Positions 22,540 through 34,473 are shown, counted from the stretch's first letter. The stretch: DNA of 64,000 nucleotides from Dreissena polymorpha (GCF_020536995.1 NC_068360.1:16139678-16203677); one strand, 5' to 3'. The notes: generated from the letters alone by a model not told the origin. Made by a program: numbers and translations.

Positions 22540-23786
22540 AACAAAAGTCCAGGATCTGATGGCATCACCATTGAGTTTTATAAAATATTTTGGAGTGATA
22601 TCAAAACGCATAATTAATTCACTAAACCATTCATATAATATTAAAAACCTAACTACGCTTCAAAAGCAAGGTATAATATCATTCATTCCAAAACCTGGAA
22701 AAAACTTAGAATCCTGGCGCCCAATAAGCTTACTAAATAATGATTATAAAATGCAACTAAAAGTATAGCAAACAGAATTAAAAAAATATTACCATCAATC
22801 ATTTCAAAATCTCAATCTGGTTTCATAAAAGGACGTTATATTGGTGAAAACGTTCGTCTTATCCAAGAATGCATAAACTATTTCAACAATTCAAACAATC
22901 CTGGTCTAATATTCTTTGCAGACTTTGAAAAGGCATTCGATTCGCTTGATCATTAATTTATGTTCTCTTGCTTAGAAAATATGAATTTGGGTGAAAGTCT
23001 CATTCGATGGGTGAAACTATTCTATACCGATATTAACAGTATAATCATTAACAATGGCTTCTTTTCAAACAGTTTTAACATCGACCGAGGGGTTCGACAA
23101 GGATGTCCACTCTCATCATCGCTATTTATTATTTGCAACGAGTATCTATCACATCACATCACATCACATCAAATAAACACATAAAAGGCATATCACTAGA
23201 ACCTGATGAAGATATCAAACAGTCACTATTTGCTGACGATGCAACTTACTTCTTAAACGGCAATGACGATTCTTTCCATAACCTAATAGAGTCCCTAACC
23301 CTTTACGGAATGGCATCGGGTCTTGAACTAAAGAAAAGTAAATGTGCTGTGCTACGAGTAGGTAAATTAAAACAAAGTAATGTCCTATATAAAAAAGAAA
23401 TGAAATTTAATTGGACATCCGATGATGCCACAACGTTAGGAATTACTTTCACAAATAATGAAAAGGATACAGTTCTTAAAAACATACTACCTAAATTACA
23501 GAGTTTTATAAACTGCTTAAGATCATGGCATCACCGTAAACTTACACTGATCGGAAAAAACACAGTATTGAAAACGTTTGCACTTCCTAAATTAATTTAT
23601 GTATTAACAGTTCTCCCAAATCCACCAAATGATATTATAAACGATATAAAATCAGCAATATTTAATTCCATATGGGACGGTAAGCCTGATAAAATAAAAC
23701 GAACTAAGTTATTTCAATCTGTAGAAAAAGGAGGTATCCCATTAACGAACATTGACTCATTCTTGAATGCAATCACATGCAGCTAG
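22540..23786 (+). pseudogene. LINE B reverse transcriptase, broken
   Basis: RT blocks are present: SWRPISLLNNDYK, then FADFEKAFDSLDH (block A, followed by a stop near 22,953), RGVRQGCPLSSSLFIIC (block B) and SLFADDATYFLNG (block C with the catalytic Asp pair). Between blocks B and C a CATCA unit repeated about four times (23,150-23,175) shifts the frame. The frame at 23,103-23,786 then runs open for 227 residues through LGITFTNNEKDT and GKNTVLKTFALPKLIYVL. At least three breaks; not functional. Confidence 0.88.
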
Positions 23787-24391
23787 GTTTAAAGATACCT
23801 AGATGATACCAATACGAGTAAATGGAAATTATTCTACCAGAAAATCCTAAAAAAATATGGTGACTCCTTACTCTTTGAATGTAACATCAGCAATACTATC
23901 TTACATGAAATTGCAAACGAAAACATATTTCTAGCTGATGTTCTATCAGCATGGAGTGATGTCACTCATAACCTAGAAACCAAAACCAACAGTAAAACAA
24001 TTTTATGGAACAATAAAGACTTCAAACACTAAGACGTTTTTCTATAATGATTGGTTTGAACGAAGCATTAAATATGTCGACCAATTATATGACTACATAA
24101 TTAAAGATTTCTACTCTTTTGATGATATATGCTACATATACGGAATACCTTCAAATGATTTTCTGAAGTACTACACACTAATCAAAAGTATACCCATACA
24201 TATAAAATCTGAAATCAATACAAATAATACACCATGTACTCAAACAATATTCGTAGAAAACATACTTGCAAGAAAATAAATAAATATTTTACACACTCCA
24301 AATTAAAAACCCTACAGAAAACTCCAAAATCCAAAATAAATGGCAAGTCCTTTTCGGAGAACATGAACTTAATTGGAAACACATATTTACC

Positions 24392-24787
24392 ATGCCATAT
24401 AAAGCAACTATCGAAAGCACACTGAGAAATTTTCAATATAAATACATCCATAGAATTATAGCTACAAATAAATATCTCTTTAAATGCAAATTATCTAACT
24501 CAAATCTGTGTGACTTCTGCGGTGAAAACATTGAAACTATAGAACATCTTTTTGGGGAGTGCAAACACATCCAGCCTATTTGGAATCAATTAATATCTTT
24601 TCTTGAACAACAGCAACTAAACGTCAAACTATCTTTCTTAAATGTAAATTTAGGAATTAACTCATTGAAATCAATAGACTATAATAATATTGTAAATTTT
24701 ATTCTTATATTGATGAAATATTTTATCTTTAACATAAAGTACAAAAAACAAGTACCACATTTTAATGGTTTTGTCCATAGTTTTTAA
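24392..24787 (+). pseudogene. LINE B C-terminal zinc-knuckle segment
   Basis: Reads FQYKYIHRIIATNKYLFKCK, then CDFCGENIETIEHLFGECKH, the same knuckle as in LINE A. Between 23,787 and 24,391 the LINE sequence continues but is interrupted by frameshifts. Confidence 0.82.
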
Positions 24788-27405
24788 CTAAAAATCCAGA
24801 TTGAGAAAGAAATAGCCTTCAGTAATGACACATTACAAATCTTTGAACAAAAATGGAATCGGATTAAATTCTCATAATGTTTTGTCCACTTATTTACATT
24901 TCACTCGAATGTTACTTTATCTTTCTAAAATAGTTTTGTTTATTTTCTTTATTTCTATTTTTCAATCTCACAAGATCATTGTGAATATACAACAAAACAC
25001 ACAAGTCCAGTATGCTTTCTTCCGACTTTATACAACTCATCATTTTTCATAACTATTCCACTGTTGTTCTTTTCTTTTCTCTCTAAAAAAATATATATAT
25101 TAGCATATCTTGTAAAACATGTATGAACTTTATTGCTATGTACAATCACTATGTTGCATGATCATATACATGTTTACATTGTATGTATTATATTGAATGA
25201 AAAAAATAAAAATAAAATAAAACACGCTAAACAAAAATGTATGCAACTAATTGTTTATGTATCGTTGCAGGGAAGCCCGAGCGTAAAATACTGCAATAAA
25301 CATGCACTTTTGTCTTCTTTAAAAATGTTTATTGACATGACGGTTATACATGTTTATGAGGTGTAATCACACCCAAACACATACGATAATTAGAAAGTGT
25401 CCGAATGATACGGATACCCCTTAACCCGCTGTCTGAAAATTCCACTTAGTTAGCAAGCAACAATGAACAAAACAGTGGGATGCAAAAGTGCCCATGCTGA
25501 TTATTATGCTTTTAAGTTTAAGCCATCTGACAGAAACTAGTTTTGATAAATGTGTAATCCAATTAAAATCACAATCTTATGAAATATTTGTTATATCTAA
25601 ATTTTCATTTTAACTTACTTAGTAATTTTAATTAATCCTAATTAATAAAGTTTTAATTAATTTCAATTAACAACATTTTAAAATAACTATTGCATATTGT
25701 TTAAAATAACTATTGCATATTGTTAGAAATGCTTAATTTTATGTAAGGAATTGTGCAGTCCATATTACGCATTAAGCCCCGGTTTCCAACACACTACATA
25801 GTTATAGTTTTGTGCCAGGTGAGCTACAAATTCATACATGTTGAAAACTACCTTGATATACTATAGAAAACAGCTTAGTAAGCTAAGAGAGTGAGTGGCT
25901 CATTCCAATCTAAATTGTTCTCCAAGTTTGGAACATGAAAGTGCACAGTCGAACCTTCGAGAAAGTTCCATGACTAAGGGTTAACAGTTTTGACCCGAAC
26001 AAATAAAAAAAAAGTAGGTGAATAAACGTATCACGTGAGATCACGTGGGATACGTATTTGGAAAAGTCTGATCAAATTTCAAAAGTTGCCACTGAAATAT
26101 TGTTTAAGAGAACACTGTGCGCGAACCAAGCACTATATTTTCTGGATATCTTTCACAGAATAAAATGGGCTGTTTATACTACCGACTTCCTTAATTATTT
26201 ACATCTCTTATGCATCAAAGAATATTAGCGCTTAATGCTAATTCTCATAAGTCAAAGAATGGTAGCATTTAATGCTAATTGAAATTGAAATATGGCAGAA
26301 ACAATATTCGTCAAGACCATAAATCGAATGATTAATGGAACTGTTAATTACTAAGAACTAAATACTTTATCGTACGTAAATGAAGATCCCGTTACCCATT
26401 ATATTAAATGGAAATGATGAAAACCTCAATGAACATAACATTATATGAAAAGCAGCGTACGATAAATGCGCGTCACAAATAAAACTATAGGAAAAAAGTG
26501 GCCATAACTCATTTCCTAACAAACATAGAAATGAAATAGCAACTAAGTTTTAATAATACGTTGTAACATAATTGCATGGCTGTTTCTTTTAAAGCGAATG
26601 ATTTCTTCGCATTTTAAGGCGTACATAAGATACGAACTTTACACAGCTTTCAACACAAAAACTTCGTGCATGGTTATGTGAGGAGTGCCATATGTTTGCC
26701 GACATTGCAGTAGATGGATCAAAAACTTATCGAGATGACGATAAAGACTTTTTCCATAGCAAATATTTCGTCTTTTTTCAACTAGATGCGCATGATATGA
26801 TTTTGTTCTCTTGAATAATTCTGGTCAAGCCAAGTGGTGTCAGTCCAGAGGCATTTGTATGTGATAAGTCAAATTATCTGTCAAATCTGAGTGGTTATGA
26901 ACATTCGTTATTTGCTGACTGGATTTCTAATATGATTTTCTCTGAGTAGCGAAGTAGTTTTTATTCTTATTGTATGCACTTCTCTTTTGAACATGAAGTT
27001 ACTGCATGTAATCCGAAATAAATCGTTGGCATTATTTCAATACGAAATTTAAAAATGTGATATTTGATAACGAAAGGCTATAAACTAGTGCTTTGCATGA
27101 CCGTACACATTGTTCGGCGCATTAACATAAATAATGATATTGAAGTTACATGATTTAATTCTACATATATCAGAACATCAGCACTAATAACTCAAGCTTA
27201 ATAAAGTTGTAATTGAAATTCAGGATTCTGCAGGCGAAGTTCCAAATTATTTTAGTAATTTGTATAAAAAAATATATGCCATGCAATGCGTGTATAAATT
27301 ATTTTTTGTTATTTCACCGTATAATCCTGTAACTTTATAGTACAAGGAAGGACTATATTATACAATTCCAGGTGCGTGGATTGATGCGGATTGGCTCGCT
27401 TAGTC

Positions 27406-27461
27406 CTGACAGATGGCTATGAGTTCTGGTCAGCTGACAGATGGCTATGAGTTCTGGTCAG
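27406..27461. repeat. 28-bp tandem duplication, copy 1 only
   Basis: CTGACAGATGGCTATGAGTT plus CTGGTCAG occurs twice in direct succession. Copy 2 has it once (about 39,168-39,195), so it arose after the unit duplication. Confidence 0.9.
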
Positions 27462-27666
27462 TGTGATGTATAATCTTTGAGCAGCTGTGAATCATAAACG
27501 TGATATCCTATGGGAAACCAATCCGCGACAAGACGCATAAGGGGGACAGTGGCTTGGTCCTGTCATTATAAACTATTATTGAAATTTATCCATATTAGCA
27601 ACTAGTCTCCAATGTTATTGATTTTGGCACCATCGCTTATTCCGAACTGATTTAGTACAGTAGAAG

Positions 27667-27858
27667 GTGTATGCTTTTGAATGTACATTTTATGTATACA
27701 CTGTATTAGAACATGTACATGGTTTTGTAATTAATAAGTTTCGATGTATAATATCTCATCAGTTTGTTAACAATGGGTTTGACTTCGTGTTTGATGGAAG
27801 TAAAAACGACGTGAGCGTTATTCGACACATAACGATAATTGGACATTTGATTTCATAA
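27667..27858 (+). CDS. Unit ORF with 'NNGFDFVFDG', copy 1
   Basis: A 63-residue frame whose C-terminal half reads NNGFDFVFDGSKNDVSVIR then HITIIGHLIS. Copy 2 (39,436-39,648) keeps that half with one replacement (Ser to Asn). Copy 3 is disrupted after about 49,935. The C-terminal half looks more protein-like than the start, so any exon would begin near 27,770. No family recognised. Confidence 0.25.
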   Translation: MYAFECTFYVYTVLEHVHGFVINKFRCIISHQFVNNGFDFVFDGSKNDVSVIRHITIIGHLIS

Positions 27859-28225
27859 ACTATTTGCCAATCAGAATAATGTTGGTGCAAAAAGCCCTTA
27901 AGTTATTAAGACGTCTTCTGTCGCTGATTAGATAGTTAAATATGAGCATATTTTGGTTAAATATGGATTAGGTTTAATTAATATGATAGTATGTTGTTTT
28001 TATAAATACGAGACGAGAAGATTGGTAAATAGGTAATGCCAGCGTGTTTAAGTGTCTAATAGTACACTTCTTTAAACAAACCATTATTCTTAAATAATTA
28101 AACTACTCTGATTTCTTTGGACATGCTCAACACAATCCGTCATCATGTTTGTTGTTGTTGTTGTTCATCAGCAATGAAACAAAAGTACGATTTGTTTTAA
28201 GCGCTCATGCGTCATTTCGTGTGTG

Positions 28226-28433
28226 GTCTCTCTCTCTCTCTCTCTCTCTGAGAGCGAGAGCGAGCAGAGGAGAGAGATAGGAGAGAGCGCAGCAGACGAT
28301 AGGAGATAGAGAGAGGATCTGAGCTCGCTCTCGTTCTGAAGGAGAGAGGAGATCTGATCCCTCGAAATAGAACTCTCTCTCTCTCTCACCTCTCTATCTC
28401 TCTCTCTCTCTGTCTCTCTCTATCCTCTCTCTC

Positions 28434-28474
<41 letters not shown>
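28226..28474. repeat. CT/GA microsatellite expansion
   Basis: About 250 bp of CT runs with an internal GA-rich stretch (28,245-28,335), so the two parts are inverted relative to each other and could fold. In copies 0 and 2 this place holds non-repetitive DNA ('gatgcg.cgcgcattgat'). Confidence 0.95.
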
Positions 28475-28478
<4 letters not shown>

Positions 28479-28695
28479 CTGCATAAGGTAATGCAATAAT
28501 GCATGGAGACACGCTTAGATTGGCTGCGTTTGTCCTGGAAAAGGGATACATAAACCTCAATAAAAAATAGTGTTATTTCTCGATTAAATGCTAAGCAGCT
28601 TTGGCATATTCTAATTGATTGGAAAAAAACACGGTATGAAAAAGAGAGTATACAAACGAATTGAAACAATGCAAACAAAATAGTCCTACTTGTTA

Positions 28696-28986
28696 TCAGA
28701 TGCCAGTTAAATAGCTTGTTCCCAGTATATGCAAATATTTATCATTGTGTATAAACTGGCCATCACGAACTGATTCGGCATCAGATGATCGAAATGCAAA
28801 CAATCGAGCTGTAATTAAGTATCTATTTGTGTCAATAAAGACGGCGTGTGATATTTGAGCAGTGATTTCACTAATCATCCGTTCAAACACAAAAGCATGG
28901 CATCTGTTCTTACATTTTCCTCTTGAACTTGTTCCGTACTGCTTCAAACAAATCAAAATTAGGTTCTTAGCTATTAAAACGTACAT
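28696..28986 (-). CDS. Unit minus-strand ORF, copy 1
   Basis: A 96-residue frame that includes FVFERMISEITAQ, ISHAVFIDTNRYLITAR and FRSSDAESVRDGQFIHND. Copy 2 (40,287-40,541) shares this block; the N-terminal part differs because of a one-base indel near FVFER, which may therefore mark a boundary. Copy 0 keeps the block partly (16,325-16,485). Copy 3 is broken (about 50,270-50,420). Composition and alternation of hydrophobic and charged residues look protein-like, but no family is recognised. It overlaps the target site where the 6.8-kb transposon entered copy 0. Confidence 0.35.
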   Translation of the reverse strand: MYVLIAKNLILICLKQYGTSSRGKCKNRCHAFVFERMISEITAQISHAVFIDTNRYLITARLFAFRSSDAESVRDGQFIHNDKYLHILGTSYLTGI

Positions 28987-29877
28987 TGCTCATATTAAAG
29001 CGAATATTTCTTCGGGGTGTGTGTATTCATTTCCAATGTGTATGTAACAAACTTTTTCTGACGCCGTGCTGTGTATATTTTTAAGATTCGAGTAATTAAA
29101 TTGCAAAATAATTGACATTTTATCTGTAATTGCTGTTTTAATTTGAGTGAGTTGCTAAGAGGTCTATGTTTTGTTCAATATATATAGACGATATCAATGG
29201 CAGATTTATCATGACGTCTCCACAACAGAACACATATGTTGCTTTGTTTTTAACTAACACATGTTGGAGAATACGGTGTTGTTCCTAGAAAACTTATAGT
29301 ACACAACACATGGTTATTCTATTTTAGAAGTAAAATAATTGTATTTGATTTATGTGCGTTATTACTACGGTGGTTTATTTCAGAGACGGCTGTTTTCGAG
29401 ACTTAAACAAATTTAATTTGAGTTATGTTAGTCTATTAAAATAGTCATTGACAGTTGCGCCAGTAAGCAAAGCAAGTTTGTGCAATTAAAACACATTTAA
29501 TTGTCTATATTTCTGACAGGTAAACTTACCATTGTACGTTTTCTTTGAACAATGCGATTGAACAGATTGTAAGTGGAATACGGCTTAACATGCAATGATA
29601 GATTGAAATCCCTTTATAAATTACAATTTCGGAATAAACACGAAAATTTCAATAGTGTATTTTATGCTTTCCGTTGGTTTATAGACAAATATCAGTGAAA
29701 TAAAACTGATAATTCACTATTTCAAACAGTGCACATTACTTTGAAATGACGCTTATTTAAGTCATGAAGTCATTAGTTTTGCGAAATCATCCAGTTTAAT
29801 TTCATAAATAATCATTTTGAAGCATAAAATACAAATACAATCTGTTGGATTCGTTTGGCATAGAATAACATATATTT

Positions 29878-29950
29878 TCACTCTTGGTCGCGCCACTAGT
29901 GAAAAAATAATTTTCAATGATCACTTGTGAATTAAATTCGATATTCCACC
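29878..29950. repeat. Recurrent foldback module (copy 1)
   Basis: TTCACTCTTGGTCGCGCCAC, then AGTGAAAAAATAATTTTC and AATGATCACTTGTGAATTAA. Same module as at 17,445-17,515. Confidence 0.6.
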
Positions 29951-32152
29951 AAATCAAACCAAATATCATACATGTTTCATTTTTTAGTTTACATGTTTCA
30001 TTTTTTAGTTAGTAACGTTTACTTTGTTTGCATTTTATGAATGTTACAGCGGGTTAAATAATGGTCATATCAAAAATATATTTGCTCATACAACTTTATA
30101 AACAGCACACGTATGTGAAAGTTTATACACGAAGACAGTTTATATAAACTTAAATTATTGTGTATGTTTCATTTTATGAGTTTCAATATATATGGGTTTT
30201 TTTGTGTTTCCTAGCTTAAAGGGCGATAAACGAACTTATAATTAAACAATTGAGGCCTCTAAATTATCGGTAATAATCATTAAAACGAATGGAACTTTAG
30301 TAGAAAATCGATGATAACGCTATGTTCCATCGACTAATTAGCTCTGTAATGACGACAAAAAACACATTTCAGGACTAATTCCTTTTCTAGATTCAAAACA
30401 TACGCTTCCTGGTCACACAAACACTGTAGCACAAAGTGTAAGAAGACGTACAACGACTTTATCGTACTGAGCACCATTATTGTTTAACTTCCACATCATA
30501 AATAATCTATAGTGGCACAGTTAGCTATACAATAATGTTATTAATTAGTTCAATGCATATCGGCCTTTATATAAGGCTAAAGACAGCAATCTTGGCCTGC
30601 GACGGTGTGAATGAAAGTGATAAATGATCTGCATCAACCTTTATTAAACATTTTAGAGAACAATGCCAACGAACTCATTTCTGTGAAACAACATAAATCA
30701 CACGCTTCTAACGAAAACTAGTTCAAGGGTAAATCTGTCAATCTGTGTTTTCTGTGTCGTTGGCGACTGGTTGTCGCTAGCGATATGCGTTATTCGGGAG
30801 ATTATCTCCAATACTTTAATGTTTTGTACCCTTTACTAGGTAAATGATAATAGTATCTTCGAAATTGTCTAGCCTTTGAATGAGCTCTTTGATTGGGATT
30901 ATTCAAGAGTTAAAGAGCACTGGGCAGTAGTGGTAGGAATTGCCAAAACCAAACAATAAGGCCTGACAGTATATTACACTAAATATGAGTTCGAGCAGTA
31001 CGTATTTTGCATCTAGTTTGTTTTGCATGGCCGATTTAAAGCACAATCTCAGATTGTCAATATCTCCTGTATATTGTGGTACGGGTGTACACAAAAGACC
31101 AAAATCAGCTAATTATTCGACTATGTCTAAGAAACAATAATACACATATGCCATTTTTGTATACAAACACTGGCGGTTATACTTTACAAGGTCGTCATTA
31201 CTACATGGTTTCCAATAAAGTCCTGAAACACATTTTTCAATGAAATAGGGTCGAGTTTTCTGCTAAAATATCGTTCATATTTTGCTGAGTTTATGTGGAT
31301 TTTCAAAAGTGTTGTATACGTCAAAGAGCATTTACGAATTTCTTCTGGTTCCGCACATCTTTATTTTCCGAATGATTTAAACTAACTATTTTGTAGAGAA
31401 CGAACTTTGTTCTTATCAGCCATTTCCAGTTATCATTTAATCATAGTAATAAAATGAGATATTTCACAAGTTTCCTGGTATTTCAAGGGTACATTTCTTG
31501 GAGTTTTTTTCCTGAAAACTGTGTCAATATTTAACTTAAAGAGTTAGCCAGTCTCCATTAAATTATTTTTTTATAATTGTTCAAATGCTACTATCATCTC
31601 CTAAAAGCCAGTTACGTGGTCAATATAAATAGATAACAAATTCTGGATTTACATATTTTCAATTAAAGAATAAGTATAATGATTTGAATTAAATTTTTTA
31701 TATAATACAAAAATGATATTTGATACCACAGAATTTGACTTATAATGTGCATGTGTCTGTATCCTTAAAAAAGTTTATGTTTGTGTTTACTTTACGTACA
31801 CTTTAGTTTAAACTCGGGTACTTTACAAAACTACAAAATGTTTAGGTATTTAAGTTATATGTAGATCAATATTATAAAGAACCGTTTCAACAATTGGTCG
31901 AAATTAGCTACCATGCATGGGTAACTATACTCGACCGTACGTTTGTGATCAGTTTATAATTATATGCCGTTATAGATTATAAAATATATTTTACCAGTTG
32001 TTTAATTAAGAGCAAAAACATATTATCATTATTGTATTCAAATAATTAAAGAATCGGATTTAGTTTTCGTAAGATATGTAAGATTTTATTAAATTTTAAT
32101 CACATATGCTCTGCAAAATAACAAACAACAACAGGTTGTACGGTTAGCGCAG

Positions 32153-32359
32153 TTGTCGGTATGCTATATGTCCACTCAATATTCATTTGCCCACTACATC
32201 TGCATGTGCGTTTGGTTGTTGTTCCCGATACCCGATAATCTGGTGTCTCTCACTGCACAAAGCCCACGCCAAAATGGAACATTGCTGGGGCAGATTGCTG
32301 GTCCTCATATGACGCAGCTTTCTGCGAACTTTGACTGGATACAGCATAGCTGGATGTAA
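32153..32359 (+). CDS. Unit ORF 'LFPIPDNLVSLTAQ', copy 1
   Basis: A 68-residue frame containing LFPIPDNLVSLTAQSPRQNG and HMTQLSANFDWIQHSWM. Copy 2 (43,437-43,643) keeps the same length and frame with only a few replacements. A TTAGCGCAG acceptor precedes it (about 32,143-32,151 in copy 1). The frame could be an exon extending left past the ATG. The next exon-like segment on the strand is at 32,489. No family recognised. Confidence 0.4.
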   Translation: MSVCYMSTQYSFAHYICMCVWLLFPIPDNLVSLTAQSPRQNGTLLGQIAGPHMTQLSANFDWIQHSWM

Positions 32360-32488
32360 TTCCTTGCCTTACCCACGTGATGTAAGCCTAGCAACGTGGT
32401 ACAATAATTTTACACTTGTTATTTTTATTCATTTTTTTTTAATTTAGGTAATTTAGTTTTATATCATGAACCTAAACACTATTTTCAG

Positions 32489-32535
32489 AGATTGTTTGTG
32501 TGAGCAAGGAACGACAACTCTGCGTGGAGATTGAG
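32489..32535 (+). pseudogene. Exon-like segment shared with window start, copy 1
   Basis: An AACACTATTTTCAG acceptor precedes a frame reading IVCVSKERQLCVEIEG. The first 45 bases match 536-580, where the related frame continues further. The match stops in mid-frame here without a GT donor, so the exon may be truncated in the unit. Copy 2 has it at 43,771-43,818. Confidence 0.45.
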
Positions 32536-33281
32536 GGGCATCATGAACTTCAAAATACACACATCAATCGATCTACAGCCGCAGCAATCGTGAATATTTG
32601 AATAACGCTTCCGATTACAATAAATCTCGTATTCGTTAATAACCTTTTCAATTGGTCCACTATATGGATACTTATTTTCTATGATAAAATATCGGAAATA
32701 GCTGCTATGAATTTGAAGCAGTTGTGTATACTACCTTACCGATACAATACGTACGTCGTGAAGAAATCACATAAGCCTTTCGATAATATAACCAACGCGT
32801 TTAACTGCCGTGAAAATATGAATGCTCTGACAGTTGAGAAGAAACGGACTAATATAAAATATGTATATAGATATATGTAAAATATGTATATATTATCATG
32901 ATCAGCTTAATAACCAATATTCATCACAGAATGAGATTACAAACTGTGAACATCAAACTCATTAAATATTCAATAAGCGAGTTGAATTCTTGGTGCATCG
33001 ACGCAACAATGTCCTTGCTTGGCATTAGTATACTTTCCAACCTGTTTATGATTGATTATGGGCTCCATCAGGAATATGTATCAAGCGTTGCGTTGGTACA
33101 GCATACACTAAGCAGTCATGACCGGGTAATTATTTATTGAACGAACCAAATTATTTGTAATGCCTAGTTTATTAATTGTACGATTTTAATTGACGCCCCA
33201 CCCACAAAAAGAAAAACAAATAACACAAAATAATACGATCGCTGCGAATCGTATCCCTGTGTAGTGGTTACCCGCTGTAAT

Positions 33282-33429
33282 CACAATACAGTGACCTTTA
33301 TCAGATGTAAACAATTTAACGATGCAGAGGAAACCGAGCTGTTTCACAAGCACACAAGAATACTGAATGATAAGAAATGTGTTATTCTTCGTTTAAGGAT
33401 AATAGTTAAAATTATAATATGTTTCTAAC
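33282..33429 (+). CDS. Unit ORF 'VTFIRCKQFNDAEE', copy 1
   Basis: Reads NTVTFIRCKQFNDAEETELF then HKHTRILNDKKCVILRLR and stops at a TAA near 33,427. Copy 2 keeps the frame (44,545-44,742) with three or so replacements and an in-frame ATG upstream. The charged, protein-like composition and equal length favour a terminal exon. No domain recognised. Confidence 0.35.
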
Positions 33430-33775
33430 GTTAGTTATATAAAAACAAGTTTTGCTAAACGATTTCATAAAAATTCAACTACACTTCTGGTATTGTGTTG
33501 AACTAAGAAAATGTGATTATTTCCAAATTTAAATGCGCCTTGTATCTTGTTCTTGAAATGCAAACATAACAGACGTAATATTTGTTGGTTCCTTCGGGAA
33601 TCGAAATCATGACCACATAGAGAATAGAATATTGTAGTTCACAAAATCCAAACATGCAATTGCAAGTTTAAACAACTGAATATTGACGGATCAGTTTGAT
33701 ATGCTCAAGAGGTAGATACGGACTAGATTAAGAAAACAAAGTAAATATCCATGAGATAAAAGCTTGTTGCGAATT

Positions 33776-33781
33776 AAAAAA
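33776..33781 (-). terminator. Candidate Pol III terminator (T6), copy 1
   Basis: A run of six T on the minus strand lies just past the tRNA-Leu relic. The tRNA-Thr gene has only a T run of four at its own end (counting the discriminator base), so this is the first strong stop. Copy 2 keeps the same T6 at 45,096-45,101. Confidence 0.5.
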
Positions 33782-33787
33782 GAAATG

Positions 33788-33850
33788 TGTCAGAAAGTGG
33801 AATTTGAACCAATGCCCACATACGTGGACCAGAACACAAGTCTTAAGAGT
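33788..33850 (-). pseudogene. tRNA-Leu relic, copy 1
   Basis: On the minus strand GACTTGTGTTCTGGTCCACG, then TATGTGGGCATTGG, TTCAAATTCCACTTTCTGACA match the long variable arm, T arm and 3' acceptor strand of eukaryotic tRNA-Leu (family ends '...CCCACTTCTGACA'). The 5' acceptor and D arm are absent; the position is taken by the tRNA-Thr 3' end. 'CTTAAG' in the anticodon region suggests a former TAA or related anticodon. In copy 2 more is deleted. Confidence 0.65.
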
Positions 33851-33857
33851 ATATAAA

Positions 33858-33929
33858 AGGCTCCAGTGGGGATCGAACCCACGATCTCCTGTTTACTAGA
33901 CAGGCGCTCTGCCACTGAGCCATGGAGCC
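33858..33929 (-). tRNA. tRNA-Thr (anticodon AGT), copy 1
   Basis: Folds as a perfect cloverleaf. The acceptor GGCTCCA pairs with TGGAGCC over all seven bases. The D stem is GCTC/GAGC, the anticodon stem CCTGT/ACAGG with loop CTAGTAA, the variable loop AGATC, and the T stem GTGGG/CCCAC with loop TTCGATC. The loop gives anticodon AGT, read AGU/IGU for threonine codons. The discriminator is T, as in animal tRNA-Thr. Box A (TGGCTCAGTGG) and box B (GGTTCGATCCC) are intact. No intron. A run of four T including the discriminator follows. Copy 2 holds a second gene. Confidence 0.96.
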
Positions 33930-34473
33930 GATAAAAATAATTATACAAACGACCAACATGAATTTTCAATATGTAGTGTAGATCGCTTTACCGAGACTAT
34001 TTTACAATAAACAAATATCAACAAGAAACCGTAAATTTAAAATAGTGTTTTACCAAGGACGACATAGCCATAGGTGCAGTTTCGATTAAAATGTTAACAA
34101 CTATAATTATGCATGGATTTAGTTAATATATTTAATACATTAACCTTTCCCTATCTTCCTTTTCACTTATGAACTGGATGAATATCAAGCAGCATCATTA
34201 AGATATAACTAACACCATGTTTTATTCCATTTTCGAACGAAAATTTAAGAAAAAAGAAGTTTTTTCTTTGCAAGCAGACTGAACGCTTGTTTCCGTTACT
34301 AATCTGCACTGTGTAAATGCCTAATGAATATTTGCTGTTTGTGTCTAAACGTATTCTTCATCGTAGATGGAAACCCGCATTTCATTAATCGCTACTAATG
34401 ATAGTATATCCGTAGTTAATTCGAGTGTTTTTGGCGTATTTTGTTGTGAATATTGATTATTTTTCTTAGTAAG

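Larger units (their letters stand above)
22522..25219 (+). mobile_element. LINE B: 5'-truncated L1/Tx1-type LINE
   Basis: Starts inside the RT region (MQNNKSPGSDGITIEFYKIF) and ends in the same 3' tail as LINE A followed by AAAAATAAAATAAAA. The flanks join as they do at the intact copy 1/copy 2 boundary (CAATTTACAATAAAA/CACGC at about 36,947-36,967), so the insertion interrupts that sequence. AATAAAA on both sides may be the target duplication, though the A-rich tail blurs it. 5' truncation is typical of target-primed reverse transcription. Confidence 0.9.

Noticed and set aside
28168-28389. Ser/Arg-rich minus-strand open frame
   Set aside because: Read from the CT/GA microsatellite of copy 1 only; no counterpart in copies 0 or 2.
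32898-33140. 80-residue frame in copy 1 with an AG acceptor and a GTAATT donor
   Set aside because: Copy 2 has a 7-base insertion in the middle that shifts the frame, and composition is not convincing.
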